This document shows, in pieces, positions 53,461-62,776 of a DNA stretch of 64,000 nucleotides. The DNA is taken from assembly GCF_012932795.1 (NCBI RefSeq), contig NZ_LANA01000002.1, positions 295,419 to 359,418 on the forward strand, in the 5' to 3' direction. The position numbers were made by a program, and so were the translations under genes. The DNA is from Candidatus Pelagibacter communis. Lineage in GTDB: Bacteria > Pseudomonadota > Alphaproteobacteria > Pelagibacterales > Pelagibacteraceae. Below the pieces are notes generated by a model. The model was given only the letters and a program-made list of their open reading frames with translations, made no database searches and was not told where the DNA came from. Every line of letters begins with the position of its first letter. Position 1 is the stretch's first letter.

Positions 53461-53668
53461 TATCTTTTTTGATTTTAGTTGGTTTTTCAATTTCATTCGA
53501 AGTAATATCTAAATCTGATACTTCACTTTGAATATTACTAATGTAACGCTTAGCTGTACCAATCCAAGATCCAACTTTTTTTAACATGAAAGGAAAATCT
53601 TTAGGGCCAATTACTACTATTGCAACTGCTACTACCAGTAAAATCTCAAACCAGCCAATAGTGGGCAT
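53447..53668 (-). CDS. tatB: Sec-independent protein translocase subunit TatB
   Basis: This 73-residue protein begins MPTIGWFEILLVVAVAIVVIGPKDFPFMLKKVG, the TatB membrane helix with the IGPKDFP hinge, followed by an amphipathic helix. It is short for TatB, as its charged C-terminal tail ends soon. The last 14 bases overlap tatC, and tatA lies just upstream on the same strand. Confidence 0.9.
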   Translation of the reverse strand: MPTIGWFEILLVVAVAIVVIGPKDFPFMLKKVGSWIGTAKRYISNIQSEVSDLDITSNEIEKPTKIKKDNDKI

Positions 53669-53673
53669 GTAAT

Positions 53674-53874
53674 TTATTCTTTGTCTTTTGTGTCTTGATT
53701 GTTTTCAGAAACATTTTTTGGCTCTTCTTCATCTGTTATGTCAGTAGCCATACCTTTTTTAAAACTTTTGATACCTTTTGCAACATCTCCCATTAAACTT
53801 GAGATTTTTCCTCTACCAAATAAAAGGACTACTAAGATTACAACAATAGCTATTTGCCAAATTCCAATGCTCAT
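53674..53874 (-). CDS. tatA: Sec-independent protein translocase subunit TatA
   Basis: This 66-residue protein has the TatA helix [41 protein letters not shown], in which the FGRGK hinge and the amphipathic [13 protein letters not shown] helix are plain, then an acidic tail. It forms the pore for folded proteins. The order tatA-tatB-tatC-serS on this strand is the common alphaproteobacterial order. Confidence 0.95.
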   Translation of the reverse strand: MSIGIWQIAIVVILVVLLFGRGKISSLMGDVAKGIKSFKKGMATDITDEEEPKNVSENNQDTKDKE

Positions 53875-53916
53875 ACAATTTTATACCTCTTTTAGATTTG
53901 TTTTAAAAGAAACTTT

Positions 53917-54618
53917 TTATTTTTCTTCGTCAGGGCTAAGTGTTCCACCTAACATCTCATCTATATTTTCATAAATGTTTTCTCTTTTTTCCTCTTGTTT
54001 TTCTTTATAAAATTTACCGGTTCCAAAGATTGCATTATCAATATTGGTACTATCTATTAAACCAGCAGACCCGAGCTCATCAACAGTCGGTAAATCTGAT
54101 AATTTTTGCAAGCTGAAATGACTTAAAAAGTCATTAGTTGTTACATATTGAATTGGTTTACCAGGCACATCTTTTCGTCCTTGAGGCTTTACCCAATTAA
54201 GTTCCATTAATATATCTAGAGTATTTGTCCCAAATGCTACACCTCTAATCTCTTCAATCTCTGCTCTTGTTACAGGTTGGTGGTAAACAATTATAGCAAG
54301 TGTTTCAATGGCTGCTCTAGATAATTTTTTTTCAACGGTTTTTTCTTGTGACATTAAGCTTGAAAGTTTATCAGAAGTTCTAAAAGACCATTTTTTTGAA
54401 ATACAAACTAAATTTATACCTCTTGTTGAATATTCTATTTGAAGTTTTTCTAATGTTTTTAACACATTAATTTTTTTTGAAATTTTAGACTCTATTGTTT
54501 CAATATCAAGAGGTTCTAAAGCTGCAAAAACAATAGCTTCAATTTCTCTTTCACCATTATTTAGTTTTTTTGGAAATTTAACAATATTATCAATTATAGT
54601 TTTATTAGTTTTTTTCAT
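53917..54618 (-). CDS. scpB: Segregation and condensation protein B
   Basis: This 233-residue protein has two winged-helix domains: EIEAIVFAALEPLDIETIESKI and LSRAAIETLAIIVYHQPVTRAEIEEIRGVAFGTNTLDILMELNWVKPQGRKDVPGKPIQYVTTNDF, the ScpB core. A charged tail of about 45 residues follows. It is the kleisin partner for SMC in chromosome condensation. It overlaps scpA by 4 bases. Confidence 0.95.
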   Translation of the reverse strand: MKKTNKTIIDNIVKFPKKLNNGEREIEAIVFAALEPLDIETIESKISKKINVLKTLEKLQIEYSTRGINLVCISKKWSFRTSDKLSSLMSQEKTVEKKLSRAAIETLAIIVYHQPVTRAEIEEIRGVAFGTNTLDILMELNWVKPQGRKDVPGKPIQYVTTNDFLSHFSLQKLSDLPTVDELGSAGLIDSTNIDNAIFGTGKFYKEKQEEKRENIYENIDEMLGGTLSPDEEK

Positions 54619-55355
54619 TTAATTTCCCTGATATAAATTTCATCAAAAAGATTTTCTTGTTTCATCGTAAGATCTCCCTCTTTAACGAGTTCAAGTGAGC
54701 CAGCAAAAATTCCTGCTTTGCCTGTTTTTTTATTTTTCTTACCATCTTTAAATTTACTTGGAATTAAATCATTTAAATTTTTCCATTCATTTAATTTACC
54801 AAAAAATTCTTTAATACGCTTAATCCCATCCTCGGTAGTAAAAACTGGTAATTTGGGAATGTTTACTCTTTGGAAATCTTTTGTCATAATTAAACTTGAA
54901 TAAGTTTTTAATAACTCATAAAGATTCATTTTATACTCTGTGCTGTAAATTGATCTGATGTTGCCTTTGATGCCTCTCAAACGAATTTCTCTACCAAGTC
55001 TTTTCCTTTTTAGCATTTGGTCAGATAGTAAACGTATTAATTCTAATTTTTTAAGTTGTAACTTTAATTGTTCAGCAACTTCTAATACCTTAAACTCCTC
55101 TTCAGGATTGGTTGGTAGTAAAAGTTTTGATTTTAAATATGTTAACCAAGTGGCCATTAACAAATATTCAGATGCAGCCTCTAAATTAAGATTTTTTTCA
55201 TTAGTGATATAATTATGAAATTGATCTGCTAATAATGTTATTGAAATATTTTCAAGATCAACTTTTTGAGATTTAGCCAAATCGAGCAAAACATCTAAGG
55301 GGCCTTGATAACTTTCCAAGTTGACATTAAAGTTATTAGAATCAATATCTGACAT
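54615..55355 (-). CDS. scpA: Segregation and condensation protein A
   Basis: This 246-residue kleisin has FNVNLESYQGPLDVLLDLAKSQKVDLENISI (the family's F.GPLDLLL.LI..), then AASEYLLMATWLTYLKSKLLLP and a C-terminal winged helix near KEGDLTMKQENLFDEIYIRE. It bridges the SMC dimer with ScpB. It lies 8 bases from nagZ in the same strand run. Confidence 0.95.
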   Translation of the reverse strand: MSDIDSNNFNVNLESYQGPLDVLLDLAKSQKVDLENISITLLADQFHNYITNEKNLNLEAASEYLLMATWLTYLKSKLLLPTNPEEEFKVLEVAEQLKLQLKKLELIRLLSDQMLKRKRLGREIRLRGIKGNIRSIYSTEYKMNLYELLKTYSSLIMTKDFQRVNIPKLPVFTTEDGIKRIKEFFGKLNEWKNLNDLIPSKFKDGKKNKKTGKAGIFAGSLELVKEGDLTMKQENLFDEIYIREIK

Positions 55356-55363
55356 TCTAAATA

Positions 55364-56314
55364 TTAACTTATAATTCTATAAAATTGTGATGTTTTTTTG
55401 ATTATAAACTTGTTTAAATAAGGTGAATGGGCAGCTACTTCAATCATTTCTTTGTAATCACCATTACAATGAAGAACTAAATCACAACCAGCTTTAAATG
55501 CTTTTACTGTATTTTCTCCAATCGGACCTCTTAAACTTTTCATGGATATATCATCAGACATTATTAGATTTTTAAATTTAATATATTTTCTAATTAATTG
55601 AATTACTTTTTTTGACTGCGTAGCAGTGTTTATATTATCAATCTTAGAATAAATAATATGCGCAGTCATTGCAAATAGACTAGATTTTTTTTTAAAAGTA
55701 TAAAAATCATTTTTTTTCAAGAATTTTTGATCCTTCTTGATTATTGGAGTAAATTTATGACTATCAACTTTAGCCAAACCATGTCCTGGTATATGTTTGA
55801 TAACAGTTCCTATTTTGTTAGAATGAAAGAGATTAATACACATGTCTCCGATTTTAGAGACAATCTTTGGGTTATTTGAAAAAGATCTATCTCCAATGAT
55901 AGAAGTAGAACCTTTTGATCTAATATCTAAAACTGGAAGAGTGTTAATATTTACACCTATCGATCTCAACAAAGATGATGTTTGATCTAAAAAAATTTTA
56001 TAATATTGAAAAAATTTTTTTTTATCTTTCAAGTATAGCTTACCAAAAAATTCTCCAGTTAAAGGGTCTGAATTAAAAAAATTTCTTAATCTGTTAACAC
56101 GACCACCCTCTTGATCAATCAAAATAGGATAATTTTTATCTTTAAAAATTATTTTAATTTGATCTGTTAATTGTTTTGTTTGTTTTAAAGATTTTATGTT
56201 TCTTGAAAACAATATTATACCCCATGGTTTATATTTTTTGAGAAATTTTTTTTCTTTAGATGACAAAACTATAGATTTAATTCCAGTAATAAAACTTCTT
56301 CTACTATTCATCAT
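55364..56314 (-). CDS. nagZ: Beta-N-acetylhexosaminidase (NagZ)
   Basis: This 316-residue GH3 enzyme has PWGIILFSRNIKSLKQTKQL, PILIDQEGGRVNRLRNFF, VIKHIPGHGLAKVDSHKFTPII (KH-I-PGHG-x-x-x-x-D-x-H, with the catalytic His) and LIMSDDISMKSLRGP (nucleophile Asp). It releases GlcNAc from cell-wall fragments for recycling in the cytosol. Its start overlaps the upstream small membrane gene by 11 bases. Confidence 0.93.
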   Translation of the reverse strand: MMNSRRSFITGIKSIVLSSKEKKFLKKYKPWGIILFSRNIKSLKQTKQLTDQIKIIFKDKNYPILIDQEGGRVNRLRNFFNSDPLTGEFFGKLYLKDKKKFFQYYKIFLDQTSSLLRSIGVNINTLPVLDIRSKGSTSIIGDRSFSNNPKIVSKIGDMCINLFHSNKIGTVIKHIPGHGLAKVDSHKFTPIIKKDQKFLKKNDFYTFKKKSSLFAMTAHIIYSKIDNINTATQSKKVIQLIRKYIKFKNLIMSDDISMKSLRGPIGENTVKAFKAGCDLVLHCNGDYKEMIEVAAHSPYLNKFIIKKTSQFYRIIS

Positions 56315-56567
56315 TATTTATCAATTTCCAAAAATTATAATTTTTTTTATTTTTATCTAGAGCTTTTTCAACATATTCTACAATATTTTGAGTATCATTT
56401 TTCAACAAAATTAGATCTTGAGAATAGTAAAAAATTTTTTCTTCAACCGACTTCTGGGATCTATATGAATTTTTTTTATTTTCATCTGAAAAATAGTATT
56501 TGAGTGATAAAAAAAAAAATAATAAAATAACAAATAAAAAAAAGAGATATTTTAATTCTTTTAGCAT
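56304..56567 (-). CDS. Small single-span membrane protein in the place of the SPOR-domain gene
   Basis: This 87-residue protein has one N-terminal membrane segment (YLFFLFVILLFFFLSLKYYF) and a polar C-terminal part with EEKIFYYSQDLILLKNDTQNIVEYVEKALD. In related genomes a protein with a C-terminal SPOR domain stands between argS and nagZ; no SPOR fold is seen here. It may be a shortened remnant or an unrelated small protein. It sits flush between argS and nagZ with one-base and 11-base overlaps. Confidence 0.65.
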   Translation of the reverse strand: MLKELKYLFFLFVILLFFFLSLKYYFSDENKKNSYRSQKSVEEKIFYYSQDLILLKNDTQNIVEYVEKALDKNKKNYNFWKLINNDE

Positions 56568-58300
56568 TACATTTTTTCAGGTGTTGCAACTCCAACTATA
56601 TTCATTCCAGCTCTAATAACATTAGAAATAATCTTTAGAAATACTAGTTTGTCATTGGAAATTATTTTTTTATCATTTATGAATCTTTTATTAGAATCAT
56701 CTTTGCCCATATTCCAATAAGAATGAAATTCAGAAGAAAGTTCATAAAGATAAACTGGAATTCTATGAGGCTCTAACCTTAAACTAGCTGCTTCAATACA
56801 TTTAGGCCATTCAGCGACTTTTTTTAAAATTTTTATTTCATCAATTGAATATTTAAAATCAAATTTGGTAATATCTAAATCTTTATTAATATCTAATCCA
56901 ACATGACGATATACTGATGATATTCTGGCAAAACAATACTGAACATAGTATAATGGGTTATCTTTTGATTTTTCCTTAACTTTTGCAAAATCAAAATCTA
57001 ATTCAACATCGCTACTTCTATTAAGCATAATAAATCTTGTTGCATCTTTACCAACTTCTGAAATTAAATCTTCTACAGTAATATAATCTCCTTTTCTTTT
57101 AGACATTTTAAATGGCTTACCCTCTTTAATTAACTTAACTAACTGACTTACCTTACAAATTAATTTATTTTTATCACCAGATAAAGCCTCAACAACTGAA
57201 GTAATTCTTTTAATATAGCCTGCGTGATCAGCTCCAAGAATGTTGATAAGGACATCGTGGCCCCTGTTTAACTTATTATTATGATATGCAACATCACTCG
57301 CAAAATAAGTCCATGACTTATCGGATTTTTGTAAGGCTCTATCTTTATCATCACCAAAATCTGTAGCTTTAAATAAAAGTTGTTCTCTTTCTATCCAGTT
57401 TTCATCATTTTCACTTTTTGGTGCTTTAATTTTACCCTGATATACTAAATTTTTTTCTTTTAACTTTTCAATTACTTTTTCTACTTCTTTATTAAAAATA
57501 ATTTCAGTTTCGCTTGTGAATTTGTCATGGGTAATGCCCAAATTAGATAAGTTACTTTTAATTAATTTTAATGATTCAGCCACTGATAATAATGTAAGTT
57601 TTTTTGATATATCTTCAAATTTATCAAATTTTAACTTTTTATTTGTTGCAATAATATTTTTTGCAATCTCTATCAAATAATCACCTGGATAAAGCTCAGA
57701 ATTTTCTATTGGAAATTTCTCATTATAAACAATTTCTCTAGCTCTGTAATAAACTGATTTAGTAAAATTAATAATTTGGTTACCATAATCATTTACATAA
57801 TATTCTTTTGAAACATCATGTTTGTTAAAGATTAATAAGTTTGAAATAACATCTCCCAAAATAGCACCTCTACAATGGCCCACATGTAATGGACCTGTTG
57901 GATTAGCTGAAACAAATTCTACAAGATATTTTCTTTTTTTTTCTTTGGTGTTGACCCCAAAATCTATATGATTCTGATTTATACTCTTGATAAAATTATT
58001 CCAATAAACTGATTTGAATTTAATGTTTATAAAACCAGGTTTAACAACAGAAATGGTTTCAATCTCATCATCTGCACTTTTGATTAAATCAACTAAAGTT
58101 TTTGCAATATCAATAGGTGCTTTTTTATTAATTTTTGATAACACCATTGCAACATTTGTTGAAATATCACAATCAAAATTTGAGGGAGGTATATCAACAT
58201 TAATACCATTTAAGTTTTCTGGTAAAACAAGTGTTCCTTCATTACTTAATTTTTTGATTAAAATTAATATCTTATCTAAATAAATATCAAAAATATTCAT
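56567..58300 (-). CDS. argS: Arginyl-tRNA synthetase
   Basis: This 577-residue class I enzyme has an N-terminal Add domain, the HIGH-type motif VEFVSANPTGPLHVGHCRGAILGD, ILGADHAGYIKRI, PFKMSKRKGDYITVEDLISEVGKDATRF (KMSK) and a helical anticodon domain with YYVQYCFARISSVYRH. It charges tRNA-Arg. It overlaps the dGTPase gene by 4 bases. Confidence 0.97.
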   Translation of the reverse strand: MNIFDIYLDKILILIKKLSNEGTLVLPENLNGINVDIPPSNFDCDISTNVAMVLSKINKKAPIDIAKTLVDLIKSADDEIETISVVKPGFINIKFKSVYWNNFIKSINQNHIDFGVNTKEKKRKYLVEFVSANPTGPLHVGHCRGAILGDVISNLLIFNKHDVSKEYYVNDYGNQIINFTKSVYYRAREIVYNEKFPIENSELYPGDYLIEIAKNIIATNKKLKFDKFEDISKKLTLLSVAESLKLIKSNLSNLGITHDKFTSETEIIFNKEVEKVIEKLKEKNLVYQGKIKAPKSENDENWIEREQLLFKATDFGDDKDRALQKSDKSWTYFASDVAYHNNKLNRGHDVLINILGADHAGYIKRITSVVEALSGDKNKLICKVSQLVKLIKEGKPFKMSKRKGDYITVEDLISEVGKDATRFIMLNRSSDVELDFDFAKVKEKSKDNPLYYVQYCFARISSVYRHVGLDINKDLDITKFDFKYSIDEIKILKKVAEWPKCIEAASLRLEPHRIPVYLYELSSEFHSYWNMGKDDSNKRFINDKKIISNDKLVFLKIISNVIRAGMNIVGVATPEKM

Positions 58301-59415
58301 TTGGTACCTTTATATAGATTTATTGCATATCGATCAGTCATACCTGAGATAAAATCTGCTATTGTTCTATTTAAATCTTTCTTTAGTTGAATTGTTGAAA
58401 TAAATTTTTTTGGTTTTTTCTTAATTTTATGAAACAAATTTTTAATAATTTTTTTTCCATGATTATTCTTTAGTAAAACTTTTTTGTTATTATACATTTT
58501 TTTTCTTAAAAAATATTTTATTTCTTTTTCAATAATCAAAAATTTATTAGAAAAACAGACCGTAGGTTCATTTAAGTAATATATATCTTGTAATGATTTT
58601 ATTTTATTTAATCTTAAATTTTTTTTTGTGTTTGTAATTAAATCTTTTACCATTAAATCTATTGAATCTCTTATTAATTGATAAATCAAAATGTCTTTAT
58701 TGATATTCTTTATATTTTTCTTATGAGATTTATAAATATCTTTAAAAAAATTAATTTCAATTAAGTCATTTAAATTAAACATTTTTGCTCTGATACCATC
58801 TTGAATATCATGGTTGTTGTATGCAATATCATCAGAGATTGCGGATATCTGGGCCTCTAAAGATCCAAAATTTTTAAAATTAATTTTATTATTAAAATTT
58901 TTTAGTCCAATCAGTCTATTTACTGTTGATATATCGTGGAGGGGCCCATTGTGCTTTAATAAACCATCTAAAGTTTCCAGTGTAAGATTAAGTCCTTTAA
59001 ACTTTAAATATTTATGTTCTAGAAACATAACTATTCTTAAAGTTTGAAGATTATGATCAAAACCTCCATAGTTAATCATACATTCATTTAAAGCGTCCTC
59101 TCCAGCATGTCCAAAAGGTGTGTGTCCCAAATCATGAGCCAAACTTAAGGTTTCTGCTAAGTCATCATTTAAACCTAAGTGTTTTGCGATTGATCTTGCA
59201 ATTTGTGCAACTTCAATTGAGTGTGTAATTCTAGTTCTGTAGTGATCTCCCTCTGTATTTACAAAAACTTGGGTTTTGTGCTTTAATCTTCTAAACGAAG
59301 CGCTATGGATTATCCTATCCCTATCTCTTTGAAATGGAGTTCTATAGAGAGAATTAACCTCTTTGAAGATACGTCCTTTGCTTTTAAAAAGTGCTAAATT
59401 TGAGTAATTATTCAT
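58297..59415 (-). CDS. dgt: Deoxyguanosinetriphosphate triphosphohydrolase-like protein
   Basis: This 372-residue HD-domain enzyme has RTPFQRDRDRIIHSASFRRLKHKTQVF, ITHSIEVAQIARSIAKHL, LSLAHDLGHTPFGHAGEDAL (H-D metal site) and ISDDIAYNNHDIQDGIRA. It removes triphosphate from dNTPs. Its C-terminus is Lys/Asn-rich. It diverges from erpA 50 bases away, the usual alphaproteobacterial pair. Confidence 0.94.
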   Translation of the reverse strand: MNNYSNLALFKSKGRIFKEVNSLYRTPFQRDRDRIIHSASFRRLKHKTQVFVNTEGDHYRTRITHSIEVAQIARSIAKHLGLNDDLAETLSLAHDLGHTPFGHAGEDALNECMINYGGFDHNLQTLRIVMFLEHKYLKFKGLNLTLETLDGLLKHNGPLHDISTVNRLIGLKNFNNKINFKNFGSLEAQISAISDDIAYNNHDIQDGIRAKMFNLNDLIEINFFKDIYKSHKKNIKNINKDILIYQLIRDSIDLMVKDLITNTKKNLRLNKIKSLQDIYYLNEPTVCFSNKFLIIEKEIKYFLRKKMYNNKKVLLKNNHGKKIIKNLFHKIKKKPKKFISTIQLKKDLNRTIADFISGMTDRYAINLYKGTK

Positions 59416-59465
59416 ACTTTAAATTCAATAAATTGATATTATATTATTAATAACAGTGTTGTTAA

Positions 59466-59783
59466 ATGATTAAAGAAATTAAATTTACAGATAAAGCTAT
59501 AAAACAGATTAATAATTTGTTGTCACAAAAAGATCCTGGTTCATTTTTTAGAATCGCTATTAAAGGTGGCGGATGTTCTGGTTTTCAATATGAGTTTACT
59601 TTTGATAAAAAACTATCTGCAGATGATTTAAAACATGAAAATATACTTATTGATAAAACTTCAGCAGATTTATTAAAGGGTTCGGAAGTTGATTTTGTTT
59701 CTGAATTAATAGGCGATCAGTTCAAGATATCAAATCCACAGAGTAAGTCTTCGTGTGGTTGTGGCGTTTCGTTCTCCATATAA
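59466..59783 (+). CDS. erpA: Iron-sulfur insertion protein, HesB/IscA family
   Basis: This 105-residue protein has KGGGCSGFQYEFTFDKK (first cysteine, about 37) and NPQSKSSCGCGVSFS with the C-terminal CGC pair. These three cysteines bind a [2Fe-2S] or [4Fe-4S] unit for transfer to targets. The position opposite dgt and ahead of xthA fits the alphaproteobacterial erpA locus. Its stop overlaps the xthA start (TAATG). Confidence 0.93.
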   Translation: MIKEIKFTDKAIKQINNLLSQKDPGSFFRIAIKGGGCSGFQYEFTFDKKLSADDLKHENILIDKTSADLLKGSEVDFVSELIGDQFKISNPQSKSSCGCGVSFSI

Positions 59784-60559
59784 TGATTATCACATCGTGG
59801 AATGTAAACTCTGTTAGGGCAAGAGTTGAAAATATAAAAGAGTATCTTCAAAAATTTTCTCCAGATGTTGTCATGATGCAAGAGATTAAAACCCAAGATG
59901 AAACTTTTCCTTATGATGATTTTTCAAGATTAGATTATGAAAGTCATGTATTTGGTCAAAAGAGCTATAATGGTGTTGCTATTATCTCTAAACATAAATT
60001 AGAAAATATTAGGTTGGATTTAATTAAAGATAAATTAAAACAATCTCGAATTATTTCAGCAGAATTAAAATACAAAAAAAAAAGTATCCAACTAATTAAT
60101 ATTTATACACCTAACGGTAATCCTGTTGATACTGAAAAATATACTTATAAAAAGGAATGGTTGGATAGTTTAATTAAACAACTCAAATCTCTTTCCAAAA
60201 AAAATGAGAATATTATTTTAGCTGGTGATTTTAATATTCTTCCCTCAGCTGAAGATGCTTACAATATTAAGGGATTTGAAGATGACGCTTTATACCGACT
60301 TGAGATAAGAAAAAAATATAGAGAAATGATTAATCTAGGTTTTCACGATGCGTACCGTCATATTCATGGAGAAAAAGAAGGTTATACTTATTGGGATTAT
60401 ATGAGGGGTGCCTGGCAAAAAAATAACGGGTTAAGAATTGATCACTTTTTAGTATCAAATTCCTTATTAAATAAAGTTAAGAATGTTATTATTAACAAAG
60501 ACCCTAGAGGAAAAGAAAAACCTTCAGATCATACACCTATTGAAATTGAGTTAGCTTAA
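59783..60559 (+). CDS. xthA: Exodeoxyribonuclease III
   Basis: This 258-residue protein begins MIITSWNVNSVRARVENIKEYL and has VMMQEIKTQDETFP (metal Glu), YNGVAIISKHKL, LINIYTPNG, ILAGDFNILPSAEDAYN, YTYWDYMRGAWQKNNGLRIDHFLVS and PSDHTPIEIEL, the full set of exonuclease III motifs. It cuts at abasic sites and trims 3' ends. The ATG at 59783 is preferred to an upstream in-frame start within erpA. Its end overlaps the converging Ldh-family gene by 9 bases. Confidence 0.95.
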   Translation: MIITSWNVNSVRARVENIKEYLQKFSPDVVMMQEIKTQDETFPYDDFSRLDYESHVFGQKSYNGVAIISKHKLENIRLDLIKDKLKQSRIISAELKYKKKSIQLINIYTPNGNPVDTEKYTYKKEWLDSLIKQLKSLSKKNENIILAGDFNILPSAEDAYNIKGFEDDALYRLEIRKKYREMINLGFHDAYRHIHGEKEGYTYWDYMRGAWQKNNGLRIDHFLVSNSLLNKVKNVIINKDPRGKEKPSDHTPIEIELA

Positions 60560-61549
60560 AGATTTAATTTTATTAACAAGTTCTTCATTTATATTTCTTG
60601 GACCTTTATCTAGTCTATTTTTATGCCTTCTTTCTCCTGGAAGTCTAACGCCATCCATAGCTGACATTTTACTAAAAAACTGATCAGCATGTTTATCCCA
60701 ACCTTTACCAGAAATTTTCTCAGGTGAAATTGCTATAATAAATTCACCACCACTTGGAGGACCGCCATCGTTATTATCTTTAGCAGCAGTTTCAAAACTA
60801 AAATTTTCACCTATTAATGCACCAGCTAATAATTCAACCATCATTGCTATACTTGATCCTTTGTAGCCACCAAAAGGAAGTATAACTCCACCATCAGCAA
60901 TTTCTCCAGGATCAGTTGTTTCTTTACCTTCTTTAGTTAAACCCGTTCCAAGAGGAACTTTGTGCCCTTCTCTTTTTGCTATCTGAACTTCACCCATTGC
61001 CATTGAGGCTGTTGCCATATCGTAGACAACAGGAGTTTTACCAGGTCTAGGCCATGCAAAAGAAATTGGATTTGTACCATATAAAGGTTTTGTAGCACCC
61101 GCTGGTGCAACGGCAGGCTTATAAGATGTGCAAGCAATACCAACAAGACCAGCTTCAGCAATAGCTTCAGTTTCAGGCCAAAGAGCTGCCATATGATGTG
61201 AATTTTTTATAGCAAGAACTGCTACACCATTTTTTTTAGCCAAATCAATAACTGCTGGTAATCCTAAACTTAAAACCATAGGTGCAACTGCATTATTACC
61301 TAATACTTTAATAATACTTGGAGCAACATTTTCTAATTCAGGTCTTGCTTTACCATTAATCTTTTTACTTTTTAAGCCAGCTACATAAGCAGGCAATCTA
61401 AACAAACCATGAGAAACAGAACCATCTCTTTCAGCTCTCATAATAGTATCTGCTAAAATACTAGCATTTTCCTCATCACAACCATTAGCTAGTAATGTTT
61501 TTTTGGCTAGTTCTAAAATCTCATTTAAAGTTAAGGATACTGTATTCAT
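60551..61549 (-). CDS. Ldh-family (malate/lactate/ureidoglycolate type) oxidoreductase
   Basis: This 332-residue protein belongs to the NAD(P)-dependent Ldh_2 family, not the Rossmann lactate dehydrogenases. It has MRAERDGSVSHGLFRLPAYV (catalytic His), AVLAIKNSHHMAALWPETEAIAEAGLVGIACTSY, GTNPISFAWPRP and ILPFGGYKGSSIAMMVELLAG. Members reduce 2-oxo acids or cyclic imines such as piperideine-2-carboxylate; the substrate here is not known. It lies right behind zur in the zinc operon, with one nucleotide between. Confidence 0.88.
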   Translation of the reverse strand: MNTVSLTLNEILELAKKTLLANGCDEENASILADTIMRAERDGSVSHGLFRLPAYVAGLKSKKINGKARPELENVAPSIIKVLGNNAVAPMVLSLGLPAVIDLAKKNGVAVLAIKNSHHMAALWPETEAIAEAGLVGIACTSYKPAVAPAGATKPLYGTNPISFAWPRPGKTPVVYDMATASMAMGEVQIAKREGHKVPLGTGLTKEGKETTDPGEIADGGVILPFGGYKGSSIAMMVELLAGALIGENFSFETAAKDNNDGGPPSGGEFIIAISPEKISGKGWDKHADQFFSKMSAMDGVRLPGERRHKNRLDKGPRNINEELVNKIKSLS

Positions 61550-61948
61550 TTATTTTGTTTTACATTTTTTGCATAAACCAAAAAACTCTAAATTATATTT
61601 ATTATATTGCATTCCGGTATCGTCTTCAAAATTAGTTAAATATTTTGAAAGTTTTGGATTATTAATTTCAGAAACATTTTCACACTTATTACATATTGAA
61701 AAAGCCGTTGCTTGTGAAATTTCACAACTTGAACTTTTACATGCTATAAAAGCATTTCTACTTTCTACTTTATGTATTTTTCCTATTTCGATCAGCTTAT
61801 CTAATGCCCTGTAAACTTGTAATGGAGCTTTAATTCCCTTTTTTTGAACATTAAATAAAATAGAATAAGCCTTAAGTGGTTCTTTAGCTTTTTCTATAAA
61901 ATCAAAAATAATTTGTTGATTTTTTGATAGATTGATTTCTTTATGCAT
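61550..61948 (-). CDS. zur: Fur-family regulator, probably Zur
   Basis: This 132-residue regulator has a winged helix (KNQQIIFDFIEKAKEPLKAYSIL, IKAPLQVYRALDKLIEIGKIHKVES) and the structural zinc cysteines in ICNKCENV and LCKKCKTK. The absence of a long His-rich middle and the place after znuC-znuB make Zur the likely identity. The ATG at 61948 is chosen; a TTG two codons upstream is open. It would repress zinc uptake through the palindromes at 63.54-63.58 kb. Confidence 0.87.
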   Translation of the reverse strand: MHKEINLSKNQQIIFDFIEKAKEPLKAYSILFNVQKKGIKAPLQVYRALDKLIEIGKIHKVESRNAFIACKSSSCEISQATAFSICNKCENVSEINNPKLSKYLTNFEDDTGMQYNKYNLEFFGLCKKCKTK

Positions 61949-61972
61949 AATCAAAAGTTTAACAATAACTCA

Positions 61973-62776
61973 TTAGTTTTTCAATTTAATCGACTGTTTT
62001 ATATTTAGTAATGATAAAATAAATAAGATCAAAGACGCTACAATTATTGAGGGTCCCGAAGAAGTATTAAACTCTAATGAAGAAAATAATCCCAAAATTA
62101 CAGACAATAATCCTCCTATAACCGAGTAAATTACCATTTTTTGAGGACTGTCTGACATATTTCTAGCCATTGCAGCGGGAATAATCAACATTCCAGTAAT
62201 CAATAGCAATCCTACCATTTTAATTGATATGGCAATAACTGCGGCTAGTAAAATTGTAAATATAGCTTTTGATCTATCAGGATTCAAACCTTCAGCTTCA
62301 GCTAATTCATAATTAACAGTAGATGCAAATAATGGTTTCCAAATTAGTTTAAGTATAATTAAAATTACAGCACCGCCACCCCATACAACAAATATATCAT
62401 TAGTTGTTACCGCTAAAATATCTCCAAATAATAGTCCCATGATATCAAATCTTATAAAAGTTAAAAAACCAATTACTACCAACCCAACAGCTAATGAGGA
62501 GTGTGCTAAAAGACCAAGTAAAGCATCACCAGGTAAATTAGTTTTTTTTTGAAGCTGTATTAATATTAAAGCTATTACTGATGAAATCAAAAATACTGAA
62601 AGAGCAATATTAAGATCAAATGTATATGCCATTGTAACACCCAGTAATGCTGAATGAGAAAGTGTGTCACCAAAATAAGATAATCTTCTCCAAACAACAA
62701 AACATCCAAGTGGTCCTGCAACTAAGGCAATTCCAATTCCAGCCACCAATGCTCTTATAAAAAAATCATCAAACAT
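61973..62776 (-). CDS. znuB: Zinc ABC transporter permease ZnuB
   Basis: This 267-residue protein has about eight membrane segments of the ABC-3 family: FFIRALVAGIGIALVAGPLGCFVVWRRLSYFGDTLSHSALLGVTMAY, GDALLGLLAHSSLAVGLVVIGF, AEAEGLNPDRSKAIFTILLAAVIAISIKMVGLLLITGMLIIPAAMARN. It forms the channel for zinc taken from ZnuA. It starts one base after znuC ends, so they are translated together. Confidence 0.95.
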   Translation of the reverse strand: MFDDFFIRALVAGIGIALVAGPLGCFVVWRRLSYFGDTLSHSALLGVTMAYTFDLNIALSVFLISSVIALILIQLQKKTNLPGDALLGLLAHSSLAVGLVVIGFLTFIRFDIMGLLFGDILAVTTNDIFVVWGGGAVILIILKLIWKPLFASTVNYELAEAEGLNPDRSKAIFTILLAAVIAISIKMVGLLLITGMLIIPAAMARNMSDSPQKMVIYSVIGGLLSVILGLFSSLEFNTSSGPSIIVASLILFILSLLNIKQSIKLKN

